DNA of 64,000 bases from Ideonella dechloratans. Its GTDB lineage: Bacteria; Pseudomonadota; Gammaproteobacteria; Burkholderiales; Burkholderiaceae_C. The DNA lies in contig NZ_CP088081.1 of assembly GCF_021049305.1 (NCBI RefSeq), positions 2,790,001-2,854,000 on the forward strand, in the 5' to 3' direction. The notes beneath the pieces were generated by a model that saw only the letters and a list, made by a program, of their open reading frames with translations, had not been told where the DNA came from and did no database searches. Positions 51,652 to 60,942 of this stretch are shown here, piece after piece; position 1 is the first letter of the stretch, and every line of letters begins with the position of its first letter. Both the position numbers and the translations under genes were made by a program.

Positions 51652-53211
51652 GTGAACCAACTCCTTCGCCAATTCAGCATCCGTCTTCGCCTGACCGCCG
51701 GTCTGGCCGCCCTGGGCATCCTGATGCTCGTCGTCGTGCTGTGGTCCGTCTGGACCGTGCGCAGCGTGCGAGAACAGGGCGACCAGCTGATGGCCCAGCA
51801 ACTGCAGAGCCTGGACACCGCCAATGGCGTGCTGTTCTCGATGGAGCGCATGCAGCGCCTGGAACAGGCCACCATGCTCAACGGCAGCAACACGGTGGCC
51901 GCCGACGAGTTCTTCCAACAATGGAAGAAGACGGTGGCCGCCCTGCGCAAGGACCTGCAGCCCATGGCCGGCGAAGCCAGTCTGGCCGAAGGCATCAAGG
52001 GCTTCGAGGCCCATGTGACCGCCCTGCAGGATGTGCTGCAGCAGGTGGTGGACGCCAAGATCGACGCCAGCGCCGCCTACGCCTACGCCGGCCAGGCCCA
52101 GGGCGACCTGGAGACGGCGCAGAAGGCCTTCGACGGCTGGGTGCAGCAATCCCGCACCACGGCCGCAGCTGCCCGCGACGAGGCCAAGACGCGCACCCAG
52201 GTGGAGATGGGCGCCAGCCTGGCCCTGCTGGCCGTGGTGCTGGGCGTGGTGGGCGTGATGATGGTGCTGACCCTGCGCTCCATCATCGGACCGCTGTCCC
52301 AGGCCAGCGAGGCGGCACGGCGCATCGCCGCGGGCGACCTCGGCGGCGAGTTGCCGCGCGAGGGCCGTGACGAGGTGTCCGCCTTCATCGCCTCCCTGGC
52401 CGACATGCAGCAGTCGCTGCGGCGTCTGGTGGGCCAGGTGCGCCACAGCGCCGACAGCATCCTGACCGCCAGCAGCGAGGTGGCCAACGGCAACCTGGAC
52501 CTGAGCCAGCGCACCGAACACACCGCCAGCAACCTGCAGGAGACGGCCGCCTCGATGGAACACCTGACCGGCACCGTGCATCACAGCGCCGAATCGGCCC
52601 AGCAGGCCAGCCAGCTGGCCCAGAACGCCACCCAGGTGGCCGAACGCGGCGGCAGCCTGGTGCACCAGGTGGTGGCCACCATGGAAGACATCAACCAGTC
52701 CTCCACCAAGATTGCCGACATCACCGGCGTGATCGACGGCATCGCCTTCCAGACCAACATCCTGGCCCTGAACGCTGCCGTGGAAGCGGCCCGTGCGGGT
52801 GAGCAGGGCCGTGGCTTTGCGGTGGTGGCCGGCGAGGTGCGCAGCCTGGCCCAGCGCAGCGCCGAGGCCGCGCGCGAGATCAAGAGCCTGATCGGCGCCT
52901 CGGTGGAGCGCATCGAGAACGGCACCCGCCAGGCCCGTGATGCCGGTCACACCATGACCGAGATCGTGACCTCGGTGCAGCACGTCAGCCGCATCATCGA
53001 CGAGATCAGCGATTCCACCCGGCTGCAGAGCCGCGGCATCGGCGAGCTGGGCTCGGCGGTCAACGAGCTCGACCAGATGACCCAGCAGAACGCCGCGCTG
53101 GTGGAGCAGTCCGCCGCCGCGGCCGACAGCCTCAAGCAGCAAGCCCACCAGCTCTCGGGCGTGGTGGCCACCTTCCGCCTGGACCCTCACCACGAACAGG
53201 GTATCGCCTGA
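51652..53211 (+). CDS. Methyl-accepting chemotaxis protein 3 (GTG start)
   Basis: The 519-residue receptor has TM1 (LAALGILMLVVVLWSVW), a periplasmic helical domain, TM2 (LALLAVVLGVVGVMMVLTL), HAMP and signalling hairpin [30 protein letters not shown]. It starts with GTG at 51652. Unlike receptors 1, 2 and 4, its hairpin coding sequence carries several synonymous changes. It has its own promoter. There is no pentapeptide tail. Confidence 0.95.
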   Translation: MNQLLRQFSIRLRLTAGLAALGILMLVVVLWSVWTVRSVREQGDQLMAQQLQSLDTANGVLFSMERMQRLEQATMLNGSNTVAADEFFQQWKKTVAALRKDLQPMAGEASLAEGIKGFEAHVTALQDVLQQVVDAKIDASAAYAYAGQAQGDLETAQKAFDGWVQQSRTTAAAARDEAKTRTQVEMGASLALLAVVLGVVGVMMVLTLRSIIGPLSQASEAARRIAAGDLGGELPREGRDEVSAFIASLADMQQSLRRLVGQVRHSADSILTASSEVANGNLDLSQRTEHTASNLQETAASMEHLTGTVHHSAESAQQASQLAQNATQVAERGGSLVHQVVATMEDINQSSTKIADITGVIDGIAFQTNILALNAAVEAARAGEQGRGFAVVAGEVRSLAQRSAEAAREIKSLIGASVERIENGTRQARDAGHTMTEIVTSVQHVSRIIDEISDSTRLQSRGIGELGSAVNELDQMTQQNAALVEQSAAAADSLKQQAHQLSGVVATFRLDPHHEQGIA

Positions 53212-53223
53212 GGCCACGGCCCT

Positions 53224-53249
53224 TCAGGAACACCTGACCCTGCCGATAA
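53224..53249 (+). promoter_or_regulatory. Sigma28-type promoter for cheW-MCP 4
   Basis: TCAGGAAC, 10 bp, GCCGATAA: a perfect -10 with a weaker -35 (TCAGG for TCAAG) and a short spacer. It is 51 bases before the cheW ATG. Confidence 0.5.
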
Positions 53250-53300
53250 ACCCCTGGAACCGCCTTTGTTTCGGCGGGCACCCACCCAAGGACAGTCACC

Positions 53301-53858
53301 ATGGACATGATCACCGACGCCGCCCAGGTCGCCCGCCACGAGGCGGCCCGCACCCTTCAGGACGCCCAGACCCGTGCCAGCAGCGCCGCGGCCACGCCCG
53401 GGGCTGCACACGGCGAGTACCTGACCTTCCGCCTCGGCGGCGAGGAATACGGCATCGACATCCTGCGCGTCCAGGAGATCCGCTCCTACGAGCAGCCCAC
53501 CCGCATCGCCAACTCGCCCGAGTTCCTCAAGGGCGTGGTGAACCTGCGCGGCGTGATCGTCCCGATCATCGACCTGCGGGTGAAGCTGGGCTGCGAGACC
53601 GCCGAGTTCAACGCCTTCACCGTGGTGATCGTGCTGAACATCAAGGGCCGCGTGGTCGGTGCGGTGGTCGATTCCGTGTCCGACGTGCTGGAGCTCGGTG
53701 GCGACACCATCAAGCCGGCCCCGGGCATGAACGCCCAGGTCGACATGTCCTTCATCACCGGCATCGCCAACGTCGGCGAGCGCATGCTGATCCTGATGGA
53801 CATCCAGGCCCTGATGAGCTCGGCCGACATGGGCCTGATCGACGACAGCGTCGCCTGA
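53301..53858 (+). CDS. cheW: Chemotaxis coupling protein CheW
   Basis: CheW links CheA to the receptors. The 185-residue product has an extra ~38-residue Ala-rich N-terminus, then the CheW fold: YLTFRLGGEEYGIDILRVQEIRSY, NLRGVIVPIIDLRVKLG, VVDSVSDVLELGGDTI. It is followed 19 bases later by MCP 4. Confidence 0.96.
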   Translation: MDMITDAAQVARHEAARTLQDAQTRASSAAATPGAAHGEYLTFRLGGEEYGIDILRVQEIRSYEQPTRIANSPEFLKGVVNLRGVIVPIIDLRVKLGCETAEFNAFTVVIVLNIKGRVVGAVVDSVSDVLELGGDTIKPAPGMNAQVDMSFITGIANVGERMLILMDIQALMSSADMGLIDDSVA

Positions 53859-53877
53859 CCGACCGTCCGGACCGCCC

Positions 53878-55230
53878 ATGAAGCCGCTGTCGCTGGCCGC
53901 CCGGCTGTGGATGCCCGTCATCGTCCTGGCGGCCATGACGGTCGTCATGACGTCGATGTCGGTGGTCCGCACCCAACGCACCCAGGCCGAATCCAACGCC
54001 GCCCAAGCCCACCAGCAGGCCAAGCTCGAGGCCAGCCTCAAGCTGCTGGCCACGCTGGAGGCCGGCAACACCGAACGCGCGGCGGGGCTGCGCAACGAGT
54101 TGGCCGGCCTGCTGGACACGCCCGAGGAGAAGGCCGCCCTGGCCCAGGCGCAGGAGGCTGCTGGGGCTCAGGCGCTGTTTCACCTGACCGAGGCCACCGC
54201 CGACGGCCTGCGCCAGGAAGTGGGACACCAGCGCATGCGCACGGTGTTCCTGGTGGCCGGCGTGATGGTGAGCATCGTGCTGCTGCTGGGCCTGTCCACC
54301 TGGAGCATGGTGCGCAAGATGGTGACGCCGCTGCGTCAGGCCGTGAGCCTGGCCGACCGCATCGCCGGCGGCGATCTGAGCGCCCAGATCCAACCTGACC
54401 GCGCCGACGAGATCGGCGATGTGCAGCGCGCCCTGGCCCGCATGACCGACGCCCTGCGCAGCCTGGTGGGCGAGGTGCGGCACAGCGCCGACAGCATCTC
54501 CACCGCCAGCAGCGAGATCGCCACCGGCAACCAGGACCTGAGTCAGCGCACCGAGGCCACCGCCAGCAACCTGCAGGAGACCGCCAGCTCGGTCAGCCAG
54601 CTGACCCAGACCGTGGCGCAGAGCACCGAAGCCGCCGCCCAGGCCAACCAGATGGCCAGCTCGGCCGCCGCCGTGGCCCAGCGCGGCGGCGAGGTGGTGC
54701 GCCAGGTGGTGCAGACCATGGGCGAAATCAACGCCAGCTCGAAGAAGATCGCCGACATCATCGGCGTGATCGACGGCATCGCCTTCCAGACCAACATCCT
54801 GGCCCTGAACGCCGCGGTGGAAGCCGCCCGCGCCGGGGAACAGGGCCGCGGCTTCGCGGTGGTGGCCGGCGAGGTGCGCAGCCTGGCCAGCCGCAGCGCC
54901 GAGGCCGCCCGAGAAATCAAGAGCCTGATTGGCAGCTCGGTGGACAAGGTCGAGTCCGGCGCCCAGCTGGTGCAGTCGGCCGGCAGCACCATGGACGAGA
55001 TCGTGGCCAGCGTGCAGCGGGTGAGCGACATCATCGGCGAGATCACCGCCGCGGCCGGCGAGCAGAACGGTGGCATCCGCCAGGTCAACCAGGCCGTCAC
55101 CCAGCTCGACCAGATGACGCAGCAAAACGCCGCGCTGGTGGAACAGAGCGCCGCCGCGGCCGAGAGCCTGCGCGAGCAGGCCCAGCGCCTGACCGGCGTG
55201 GTGGCCACCTTCCGCTTGCAATCGGCCTGA
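53878..55230 (+). CDS. Methyl-accepting chemotaxis protein 4 (short periplasmic part)
   Basis: The 450-residue receptor has TM1 (about 9-30), a short periplasmic stretch of ~90 residues rich in Ala/Glu/Gln, TM2 (FLVAGVMVSIVLLLGLSTWSM), HAMP and the signalling hairpin [30 protein letters not shown]. The small outer region makes direct ligand binding less certain than for its neighbours. It follows cheW closely. Confidence 0.94.
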   Translation: MKPLSLAARLWMPVIVLAAMTVVMTSMSVVRTQRTQAESNAAQAHQQAKLEASLKLLATLEAGNTERAAGLRNELAGLLDTPEEKAALAQAQEAAGAQALFHLTEATADGLRQEVGHQRMRTVFLVAGVMVSIVLLLGLSTWSMVRKMVTPLRQAVSLADRIAGGDLSAQIQPDRADEIGDVQRALARMTDALRSLVGEVRHSADSISTASSEIATGNQDLSQRTEATASNLQETASSVSQLTQTVAQSTEAAAQANQMASSAAAVAQRGGEVVRQVVQTMGEINASSKKIADIIGVIDGIAFQTNILALNAAVEAARAGEQGRGFAVVAGEVRSLASRSAEAAREIKSLIGSSVDKVESGAQLVQSAGSTMDEIVASVQRVSDIIGEITAAAGEQNGGIRQVNQAVTQLDQMTQQNAALVEQSAAAAESLREQAQRLTGVVATFRLQSA

Positions 55231-55237
55231 GCACAGC

Positions 55238-55257
55238 GCCGGGGCAATGGCCCCGGC
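55238..55257. terminator. Bidirectional hairpin between convergent genes
   Basis: GCCGGGGC-AATG-GCCCCGGC, a perfect 8-bp stem in the 31-base gap between MCP 4 and the convergent permease gene. There is no T-tract on either side, so termination is probable but not certain. Confidence 0.5.
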
Positions 55258-55261
55258 AGCT

Positions 55262-57856
55262 TCACTCCGCCGCCCGGCGCAGCGTCTCCATCACCGGCCG
55301 GCGCAGCACCTCGCGCAGGCCCCACCAGCCCGCCGCCAGCGCCAGCAGCGCCCCGGCCACCATGCCCAGCAGCGGCACCCAGGGCGCGGCCGTCCAGCTG
55401 AACTCGAAGACGAAGCGCGCCAGCGCCCAGCCCACGGCCACCGCCCCCAGCGTGGCCAGGCCGCCGGCCAGCGCGCCCACGCCCAGCAGCTCGGCCCGCT
55501 GTACCCGGGCCAGCAGCCGGCTGCTGGCGCCACAGGCCCGCATCACCGCGTACTCGTGGGCCCGGGCCTCGCGGGTGGCACCCAGTGCGGCGAACAGCAC
55601 CACCAGGCCCGCCGCCACGCTGAACACGAACAGGTACTGCACCGCGCGGATCACCTCGTCGATCACCGCCTGCACCTGGGCCAGCGTCGCCGTCACGTCG
55701 ATGGCGGTGATGTTGGGAAAGCGCTGGGTCAGGGCGTTGTCGAAGCCCTTCTGCCCCGGCGCCTTGAAGGCCGCGATGTAGGTGGCCGGCAGGTCCGGCA
55801 TCTCGGCCTGCGGGAACATCACGAAGAAGTTCACCCGCATCGACCCCCAGTCCACCTTGCGCAGGCTGGTCACCTTCCCTTCCACGACCTGGCCGGTGAT
55901 GTCGAAGCGCAGCCGGTCGCCCAGCTTCAGGCCCAGCTTCTCGGCCAGGCCGGCCTCCACGCTCAGGCCGTCCTTCTCGTCCGTCTGCCAGCGGCCGCCG
56001 GCCAGCAGGTTGTGCGGCGGGATCTGGGCCGCGTGGCTGAGGTTGAACTCGCGCTCCACCAGGCGCCGCGCCTCGTCGTTGCCGGCGTAGCGCGGGCCCA
56101 CCTCGGCGCCATTGATGGTGAGCAGCCGGCCGCGGATCATCGGGTACCAGTCGTAGCCCCGCACGCCCGCCCCGTCGAGCATGGCGCGGAAGTCGGCCGC
56201 CTGGTCGGGCTGGATGTTGATGACGAAGCGGTTGGGCGCATCCGGCGGCGTGGCCTGGCGCCAGCTGTTGATCAGGTCGGTGCGCAGCAGCACCAGCAGG
56301 GCCAGGGCCATCAGCCCCACCGACAGGGCCGAGACCTGCAGCATGGTGAAGCCCGGGCGTGCGGCCACCTGCCGGGTGGCAATGACCAGCCAGTCGGGCC
56401 CGCCGGCCTCGGGCACCCAGCGTCCCAGCAGCTTGACGGCCACCCAGGACAGGCCGGCGAACAGCGCCAGCGCGACGGCAAAGCCGCCGACGGCGATGGC
56501 GCCCAGGGTCAGGTCCCTCGCCACCACCACGAGCAGGGCGCCGAAGGCCAGGGCCGCCGCCCCCAGCACCCCGGCCGAGGCGGGACGGATGCTGCCCATC
56601 TCGCGTCGCAGCACCCGCAGCGGCGGCACCTGGGCCAGTTGCAGCACCGGCGGCACGCCAAAGCCCATCAGCAGTGTGAGGCCCACACCCAGGCCCAGCA
56701 GGGCTGGCCAGACCGTGGGCGGCGGCAGGCTGGCCGGGATGAGCCCGGCCAGCAGGGTGACGAACAGCAGGTGCAGCGCGCCCCCCAGGGCCACGCCCAG
56801 CAGGCTGCCGCCCAGGCCCAGGGCCGCGAACTCGCCCAGATAGACCGCCGCGATGCGCCGCTGCGACAGGCCCAGCACCCGCAGCATGGCGCAGTCGTCC
56901 AGGTGGCGCTGGGCGAAGTCGCGCGCAGCAATGGCCACCGCCACCGCCGACAGAAGGGCCGCCAGCAGGGCCACCAGGTTCAGGAACTTGCTCGCCCGGT
57001 CCAGGGTCTGGCGCATCTCGGGCCGACCGCTCTCCAGCGTGTCCAGCCGCACACCGCGCGCGCCCTCGGCCTTGAGGATGCCGCGCACCCACTGGGTGTA
57101 GCGGGCCAGGGCGCGGGCCTGGGCGGGCTCGGCCGCCACCAGCAGCCGGTAGGCCACGCGGCTGGCCGGCTGGATCAGGCCGGTGGCGGGCAGGTCTTCC
57201 TCGCGCAGCATCACCCGTGGCGCAAAGGACTGGAAGCCGGTGCCGCGGTCCGGCTCGGTGGCGATCAACCCGGCGATGCGAAAACGCGCGTCGCCCAGCA
57301 GCAGGTCCTGCCCCACGGCCAGCCCCAGGGCCTCGGTGACGGCCGCATCCACCCACACCTGTCCCGGCGCGGGCGCACCGCCGGGGTGCGGCGCCGCTTC
57401 CGGCCCGTCCATCACACCCAGGCGGCCACGCAGCGGGTAGTTGGCGCTCACCGCCTTGACCGACACCAGCCGGGTCGCACCGCCCTGGGCCTCGTCGGCC
57501 CGGGCCATGCTGGGAAAGACGGCATTGCTGCCCACCGTCAGGCCGGCCTTGCGGGCCTGCGCCGCCAGCTCGGCCGGCAGGGGCTGGTCGCCCCGCACCA
57601 CCAGGTCGCCGCCCAGCAACTGGGCGGCATCGCGCTGCAGGCCGCCCTGCAGCCGGTCGGCAAAGAAGCCCACCGCGGTCAGCGCGGCCACGGCCAGCAC
57701 CACCGCAGCCAGCACCAGGCGCAGCTCGCCGGCGCGGAAATCCAGCCACAGCTGGCGCGCCGCCAGGCGCCACAGGCCCGGAGGGACAGCGGGCGGCACC
57801 GGAGGCGGCGGCACGGCGGGGTCGGACAGGGCGGAAGACGGCTCGGTGGCTTGCAT
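55262..57856 (-). CDS. FtsX-family ABC transporter permease (YbbP-like)
   Basis: The 864-residue product has the domain plan of YbbP-type permeases: an N-terminal membrane segment (LRLVLAAVVLAVAALTAVGFFA), a large periplasmic domain, and FtsX-type membrane blocks near 265-390 and 420-500. A second periplasmic domain follows, then a final block (LFVFSVAAGLVVLFAALGA, WVPLLGMVAGALLALAAGW). No ATPase gene is next to it; the partner must be elsewhere. I chose ATG 57856 (MQATEPSSAL); the frame is open to 58054. Substrate unknown; lipid-linked export is the family theme. Confidence 0.82.
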   Translation of the reverse strand: MQATEPSSALSDPAVPPPPVPPAVPPGLWRLAARQLWLDFRAGELRLVLAAVVLAVAALTAVGFFADRLQGGLQRDAAQLLGGDLVVRGDQPLPAELAAQARKAGLTVGSNAVFPSMARADEAQGGATRLVSVKAVSANYPLRGRLGVMDGPEAAPHPGGAPAPGQVWVDAAVTEALGLAVGQDLLLGDARFRIAGLIATEPDRGTGFQSFAPRVMLREEDLPATGLIQPASRVAYRLLVAAEPAQARALARYTQWVRGILKAEGARGVRLDTLESGRPEMRQTLDRASKFLNLVALLAALLSAVAVAIAARDFAQRHLDDCAMLRVLGLSQRRIAAVYLGEFAALGLGGSLLGVALGGALHLLFVTLLAGLIPASLPPPTVWPALLGLGVGLTLLMGFGVPPVLQLAQVPPLRVLRREMGSIRPASAGVLGAAALAFGALLVVVARDLTLGAIAVGGFAVALALFAGLSWVAVKLLGRWVPEAGGPDWLVIATRQVAARPGFTMLQVSALSVGLMALALLVLLRTDLINSWRQATPPDAPNRFVINIQPDQAADFRAMLDGAGVRGYDWYPMIRGRLLTINGAEVGPRYAGNDEARRLVEREFNLSHAAQIPPHNLLAGGRWQTDEKDGLSVEAGLAEKLGLKLGDRLRFDITGQVVEGKVTSLRKVDWGSMRVNFFVMFPQAEMPDLPATYIAAFKAPGQKGFDNALTQRFPNITAIDVTATLAQVQAVIDEVIRAVQYLFVFSVAAGLVVLFAALGATREARAHEYAVMRACGASSRLLARVQRAELLGVGALAGGLATLGAVAVGWALARFVFEFSWTAAPWVPLLGMVAGALLALAAGWWGLREVLRRPVMETLRRAAE

Positions 57857-58074
57857 GGATGCGACGGTACACGATCGCCTGTGCCCCTCCTGCGCCTCCC
57901 GACAAACCCGAAGCCGACCCCGGAAAGGGCCCGGAACTTGCATATGCTTGCCACCTTGTTTGCGTTGCCCCCGGGCCGCCTGCTTCCGAACCGGCGCAGA
58001 ATGCCCCCGCAACGCGGGGCTGCTCTTCAGGCGCGGCCCCATCCGACGGCACAACTGTCTCTGGAGATCCCTGC

Positions 58075-59676
58075 ATGACCGTGAACCGCCCGACCCTGCG
58101 GTCGGCCCTGGCCCTGGCGGCCCTGCTGGCCTGCGGCGCCGCCGCCAGCGCCAAGACCCTCGTCTACTGCGCCGAGGGCTCGCCCGAGAACTTCACCCCC
58201 GCCCTGAACACCACCGGCACCAGCTTCGACGCGGCCAAGCCGGTCTACGACCACCTGACCCAGTTCGCCCGCGGCACCACCCAGGTGGAGCCGGGTCTGG
58301 CCGAGAGCTGGACCGTCTCGCCCGACAGCAAGGTCTTCACCTTCAAGCTGCGCCACGGCGTGAAGTTCCACAGCGGCGTCAATGGCTTCACCCCCACGCG
58401 CGACTTCAACGCCGACGACGTGGTCTGGAGCTTCGAACGCCAATGGAAGCCCGATCACCCCTACGCCAAGGTCTCCGGCGGCAAGTACGACTACTTCGCC
58501 GACATGGGCCTGAAGGACGACCTGGTCTCGATCGAGAAGCTCGACCCCTACACCGTGCGCCTCACGTTGAAGAAGCCCAACGTGACCATGCTGGCCAACC
58601 TGGCCATGGACTTCGCCGCCATCCACTCGGCCGAGTACGCCGACTTCCTGGCCAAGGGCAACCGCAAGGAGCAGTTCGACCAGATCCCGGTGGGCACCGG
58701 CCCCTTCCAGTTCGTGGCCTACCAGAAGGACGCGGTCATCCGCTACAAGGCCAATCCGGCCTACTGGGGCGAGAAGGCCAAGGTGGACAGCCTGGTCTTC
58801 GCCATCACCACCGACCCGACCGCCCGTTATTCCAAGCTCAAGGCCGGCGAATGCCATGTCAGCGCCTACCCGCGGCCGGCCGACCTGCCCGAGATGCAAA
58901 AGGATGCCGCGCTCAAGGTCATCAGCATGCCGGGCCTGAACATCGGCTACTGGGCCTTCAACGTCCAGAAGCCGCCGCTGGACAAGAAGGAAGTGCGCCA
59001 GGCCCTGACGATGGCCATCGACAAGGCCGCCATCCTGAAGGACGTCTACATGGGCGCGGGCACCGCGGCGGTGAACTTCATCCCGCCGACCATGGCCGCC
59101 TTCAACGGCGCGGTCAAGGACTACCCCTACGACCCCGCCAAGGCCAAGGCCCTGCTGGCCAAGGCCGGCGTGAAGACGCCGCTGGACATCGACCTCTGGT
59201 ACATGCCGGTGCAGCGCCCCTACAACCCCAACGCCAAGCGCATGGCCGAGATGATGCAGGCCGACCTGGCCAAGGTCGGCGTCAACGCCAAGCTGGTGAC
59301 CTACGAATGGGGTGAGTACCGCAAGCGCCTGCAGCAGGGTGAGCCGATGACGGCCCTGTTCGGCTGGAACGGCGACAACGGCGACCCGGACAACTTCTTC
59401 TTCCTGCACGGCTGCGACGCGGCCCGCCCGGGCGGCAACAACATCTCCAAGTGGTGCGACAAGGCCTATGACGCCAAGCTCACCCAGGCCCGCACCCTGA
59501 CCGACGCCAAGGCCCGCACCAAGCTCTACCAGGAGATGCAGGTCATGGAGCACGACGCCCAGCCCGACGACAAGATCGCCCACTCGGTGGTCTTCGAGGT
59601 GCTGCGCAAGGAGGTCGTCGGCTACAAGCAGAGCCCCTTCAACACCCACCAGTTCAATGGTGTGGAACTGAAGTGA
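58075..59676 (+). CDS. dppA: Dipeptide ABC transporter substrate-binding protein DppA
   Basis: DppA binds dipeptides (and haem in E. coli) in the periplasm. The 533-residue product has a signal peptide ending near ASAKTLVYCAEGSPENF, then the SBP_bac_5 domain with ESWTVSPDSKVFTFKLRHGVKFH, MPGLNIGYWAFNVQKPPLDKKEVRQALTMA and MPVQRPYNPNAKRMAEMM, close to E. coli DppA by eye. GGAG precedes the ATG. A hairpin terminator follows it. Confidence 0.94.
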   Translation: MTVNRPTLRSALALAALLACGAAASAKTLVYCAEGSPENFTPALNTTGTSFDAAKPVYDHLTQFARGTTQVEPGLAESWTVSPDSKVFTFKLRHGVKFHSGVNGFTPTRDFNADDVVWSFERQWKPDHPYAKVSGGKYDYFADMGLKDDLVSIEKLDPYTVRLTLKKPNVTMLANLAMDFAAIHSAEYADFLAKGNRKEQFDQIPVGTGPFQFVAYQKDAVIRYKANPAYWGEKAKVDSLVFAITTDPTARYSKLKAGECHVSAYPRPADLPEMQKDAALKVISMPGLNIGYWAFNVQKPPLDKKEVRQALTMAIDKAAILKDVYMGAGTAAVNFIPPTMAAFNGAVKDYPYDPAKAKALLAKAGVKTPLDIDLWYMPVQRPYNPNAKRMAEMMQADLAKVGVNAKLVTYEWGEYRKRLQQGEPMTALFGWNGDNGDPDNFFFLHGCDAARPGGNNISKWCDKAYDAKLTQARTLTDAKARTKLYQEMQVMEHDAQPDDKIAHSVVFEVLRKEVVGYKQSPFNTHQFNGVELK

Positions 59677-59711
59677 CCGCCCTGCCCTGACCCTGTCTCC
59701 CGGCAGATTCC

Positions 59712-59754
59712 CGGCACGCCGGCCTCCCCCGGCGTGCCGCTGCCGTTTTCCGCT
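59712..59754 (+). terminator. Hairpin terminator after dppA
   Basis: CGGCACGCCGG-(6)-CCGGCGTGCCG, an 11-bp stem 36 bases past the dppA stop, followed by CTGCCGTTTT. It would allow higher dppA levels than the downstream transporter genes. Confidence 0.7.
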
Positions 59755-59777
59755 TCACCCACCCTTCCCGCATCACC

Positions 59778-60938
59778 ATGAATTTCCGTCTCCGCCGCCT
59801 GCTGACCGGCAGCGCCCTGCTCGGCCTGGTCACAGGCCTGGGCTCCCTGCTCAGCGCCTGCCAGCCCGTGCCCGACACCATCAAGATCGGCGTGGCCCAG
59901 CCGCTCACCGGCCCGTTGGACGCCCTGGGCCAGGACATGGTGGACGGCGCCCGCATGGCCGTCGAGGACCTCAACAAGGAGGGCTTCAAGATCGACGGCA
60001 AGGTGGTGAAGTTCGAAATCATCAGCGGGGACGACAAGTCCGACCCCGAGACCGGCAAGAAGGTCGCGCAGCAGCTGATCGACCAGGGCGCGGTGGCCGT
60101 CATCGGCCACCTGAACTCGGGCGTCAGCATGGCCGCGGCCCCGGTCTACGCCGCCAAGATGATTCCGCAGCTGGCCATCTCGACCAAGCCGGAATACACC
60201 CAGATGGGCCTGCCCACCACCTTCCGCCTGGTGGCCAGCGACGCGCTGCAGTCCAAGGCCATGGGCGCCTTCGCCGCCCAGCTGCCCGGCGGCTCCCACC
60301 GCTACGCCGTGGTGGACGACGCCACGCCCTACGGCAAGGGCCTGGCCCAGTCGGCCAAGGCCCAGCTGACTGCCCGCCAGCGCGAGGTGGTGCTGGAGAT
60401 GTCGCTGGACGCCAAGACCACCGACTTCGCCAAGCTGATCGACGGCCTGAAGGCCCAGAAGGCCGACGTGCTGGTCACCACCCTGGCCGACTTCCAGGTG
60501 CTGGCCCTGGCCGACCAGTTGGCCACGGCCGGTGTGAAGCTGTCCATCGTCGGCGGTGACACGATCAAGACCCCGGCCATGGCCAAGGCCAACCCGGCGG
60601 CCGGCAAGATCTACGCGACCTCGCCCATCATCGGTGTGGACGAGTTCCTGGGCGGCAAGGCCTTCCTGACCCGCTACCGCGCCAAGTTCAACCACGACCC
60701 GGTCTATGGCGGCCACTACGCCTACGATGCGGTGTACGTGCTGGCCGCGGCCATCCGCCAGGCCAAGAGCGTGGACGGCGAGAAACTGGTGGCCGCCCTC
60801 AAGACGGTGGACCCGCTGGCCCCGGTGACCAGCAGCATGCGCTTCGGCGACAACGGCGAACAGCGCTATGGCGTGGTCAGCGTCTACGAGATCAACAACG
60901 GTGACTGGTTCCTGCTGACCCGCAGCGACAACTGGTGA
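59778..60938 (+). CDS. LivJ-type (periplasmic binding protein type 1) lipoprotein inside the dpp operon
   Basis: The 386-residue product is a branched-chain amino-acid-type binding protein (Peripla_BP_6). It has a lipoprotein signal with lipobox LSAC and C28, IKIGVAQPLTGPLDALGQDMVDGARMAVEDLN, and VVDDATPYGKGLAQSAK. Such proteins normally pair with LivHMGF permeases, but here the gene sits between dppA and dppB, 4 bases before dppB. It may be a second ligand-binding subunit or a sensor. Ligand unknown. Confidence 0.88.
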   Translation: MNFRLRRLLTGSALLGLVTGLGSLLSACQPVPDTIKIGVAQPLTGPLDALGQDMVDGARMAVEDLNKEGFKIDGKVVKFEIISGDDKSDPETGKKVAQQLIDQGAVAVIGHLNSGVSMAAAPVYAAKMIPQLAISTKPEYTQMGLPTTFRLVASDALQSKAMGAFAAQLPGGSHRYAVVDDATPYGKGLAQSAKAQLTARQREVVLEMSLDAKTTDFAKLIDGLKAQKADVLVTTLADFQVLALADQLATAGVKLSIVGGDTIKTPAMAKANPAAGKIYATSPIIGVDEFLGGKAFLTRYRAKFNHDPVYGGHYAYDAVYVLAAAIRQAKSVDGEKLVAALKTVDPLAPVTSSMRFGDNGEQRYGVVSVYEINNGDWFLLTRSDNW

Positions 60939-60942
60939 TCTG

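Noticed and set aside
54543..58154. Minus-strand open frame of about 1200 codons overlapping MCP 4 and the permease
   Set aside because: Different frame from the permease; Gly/Ala/Arg-rich sequence with no motif. Codon-bias artefact.
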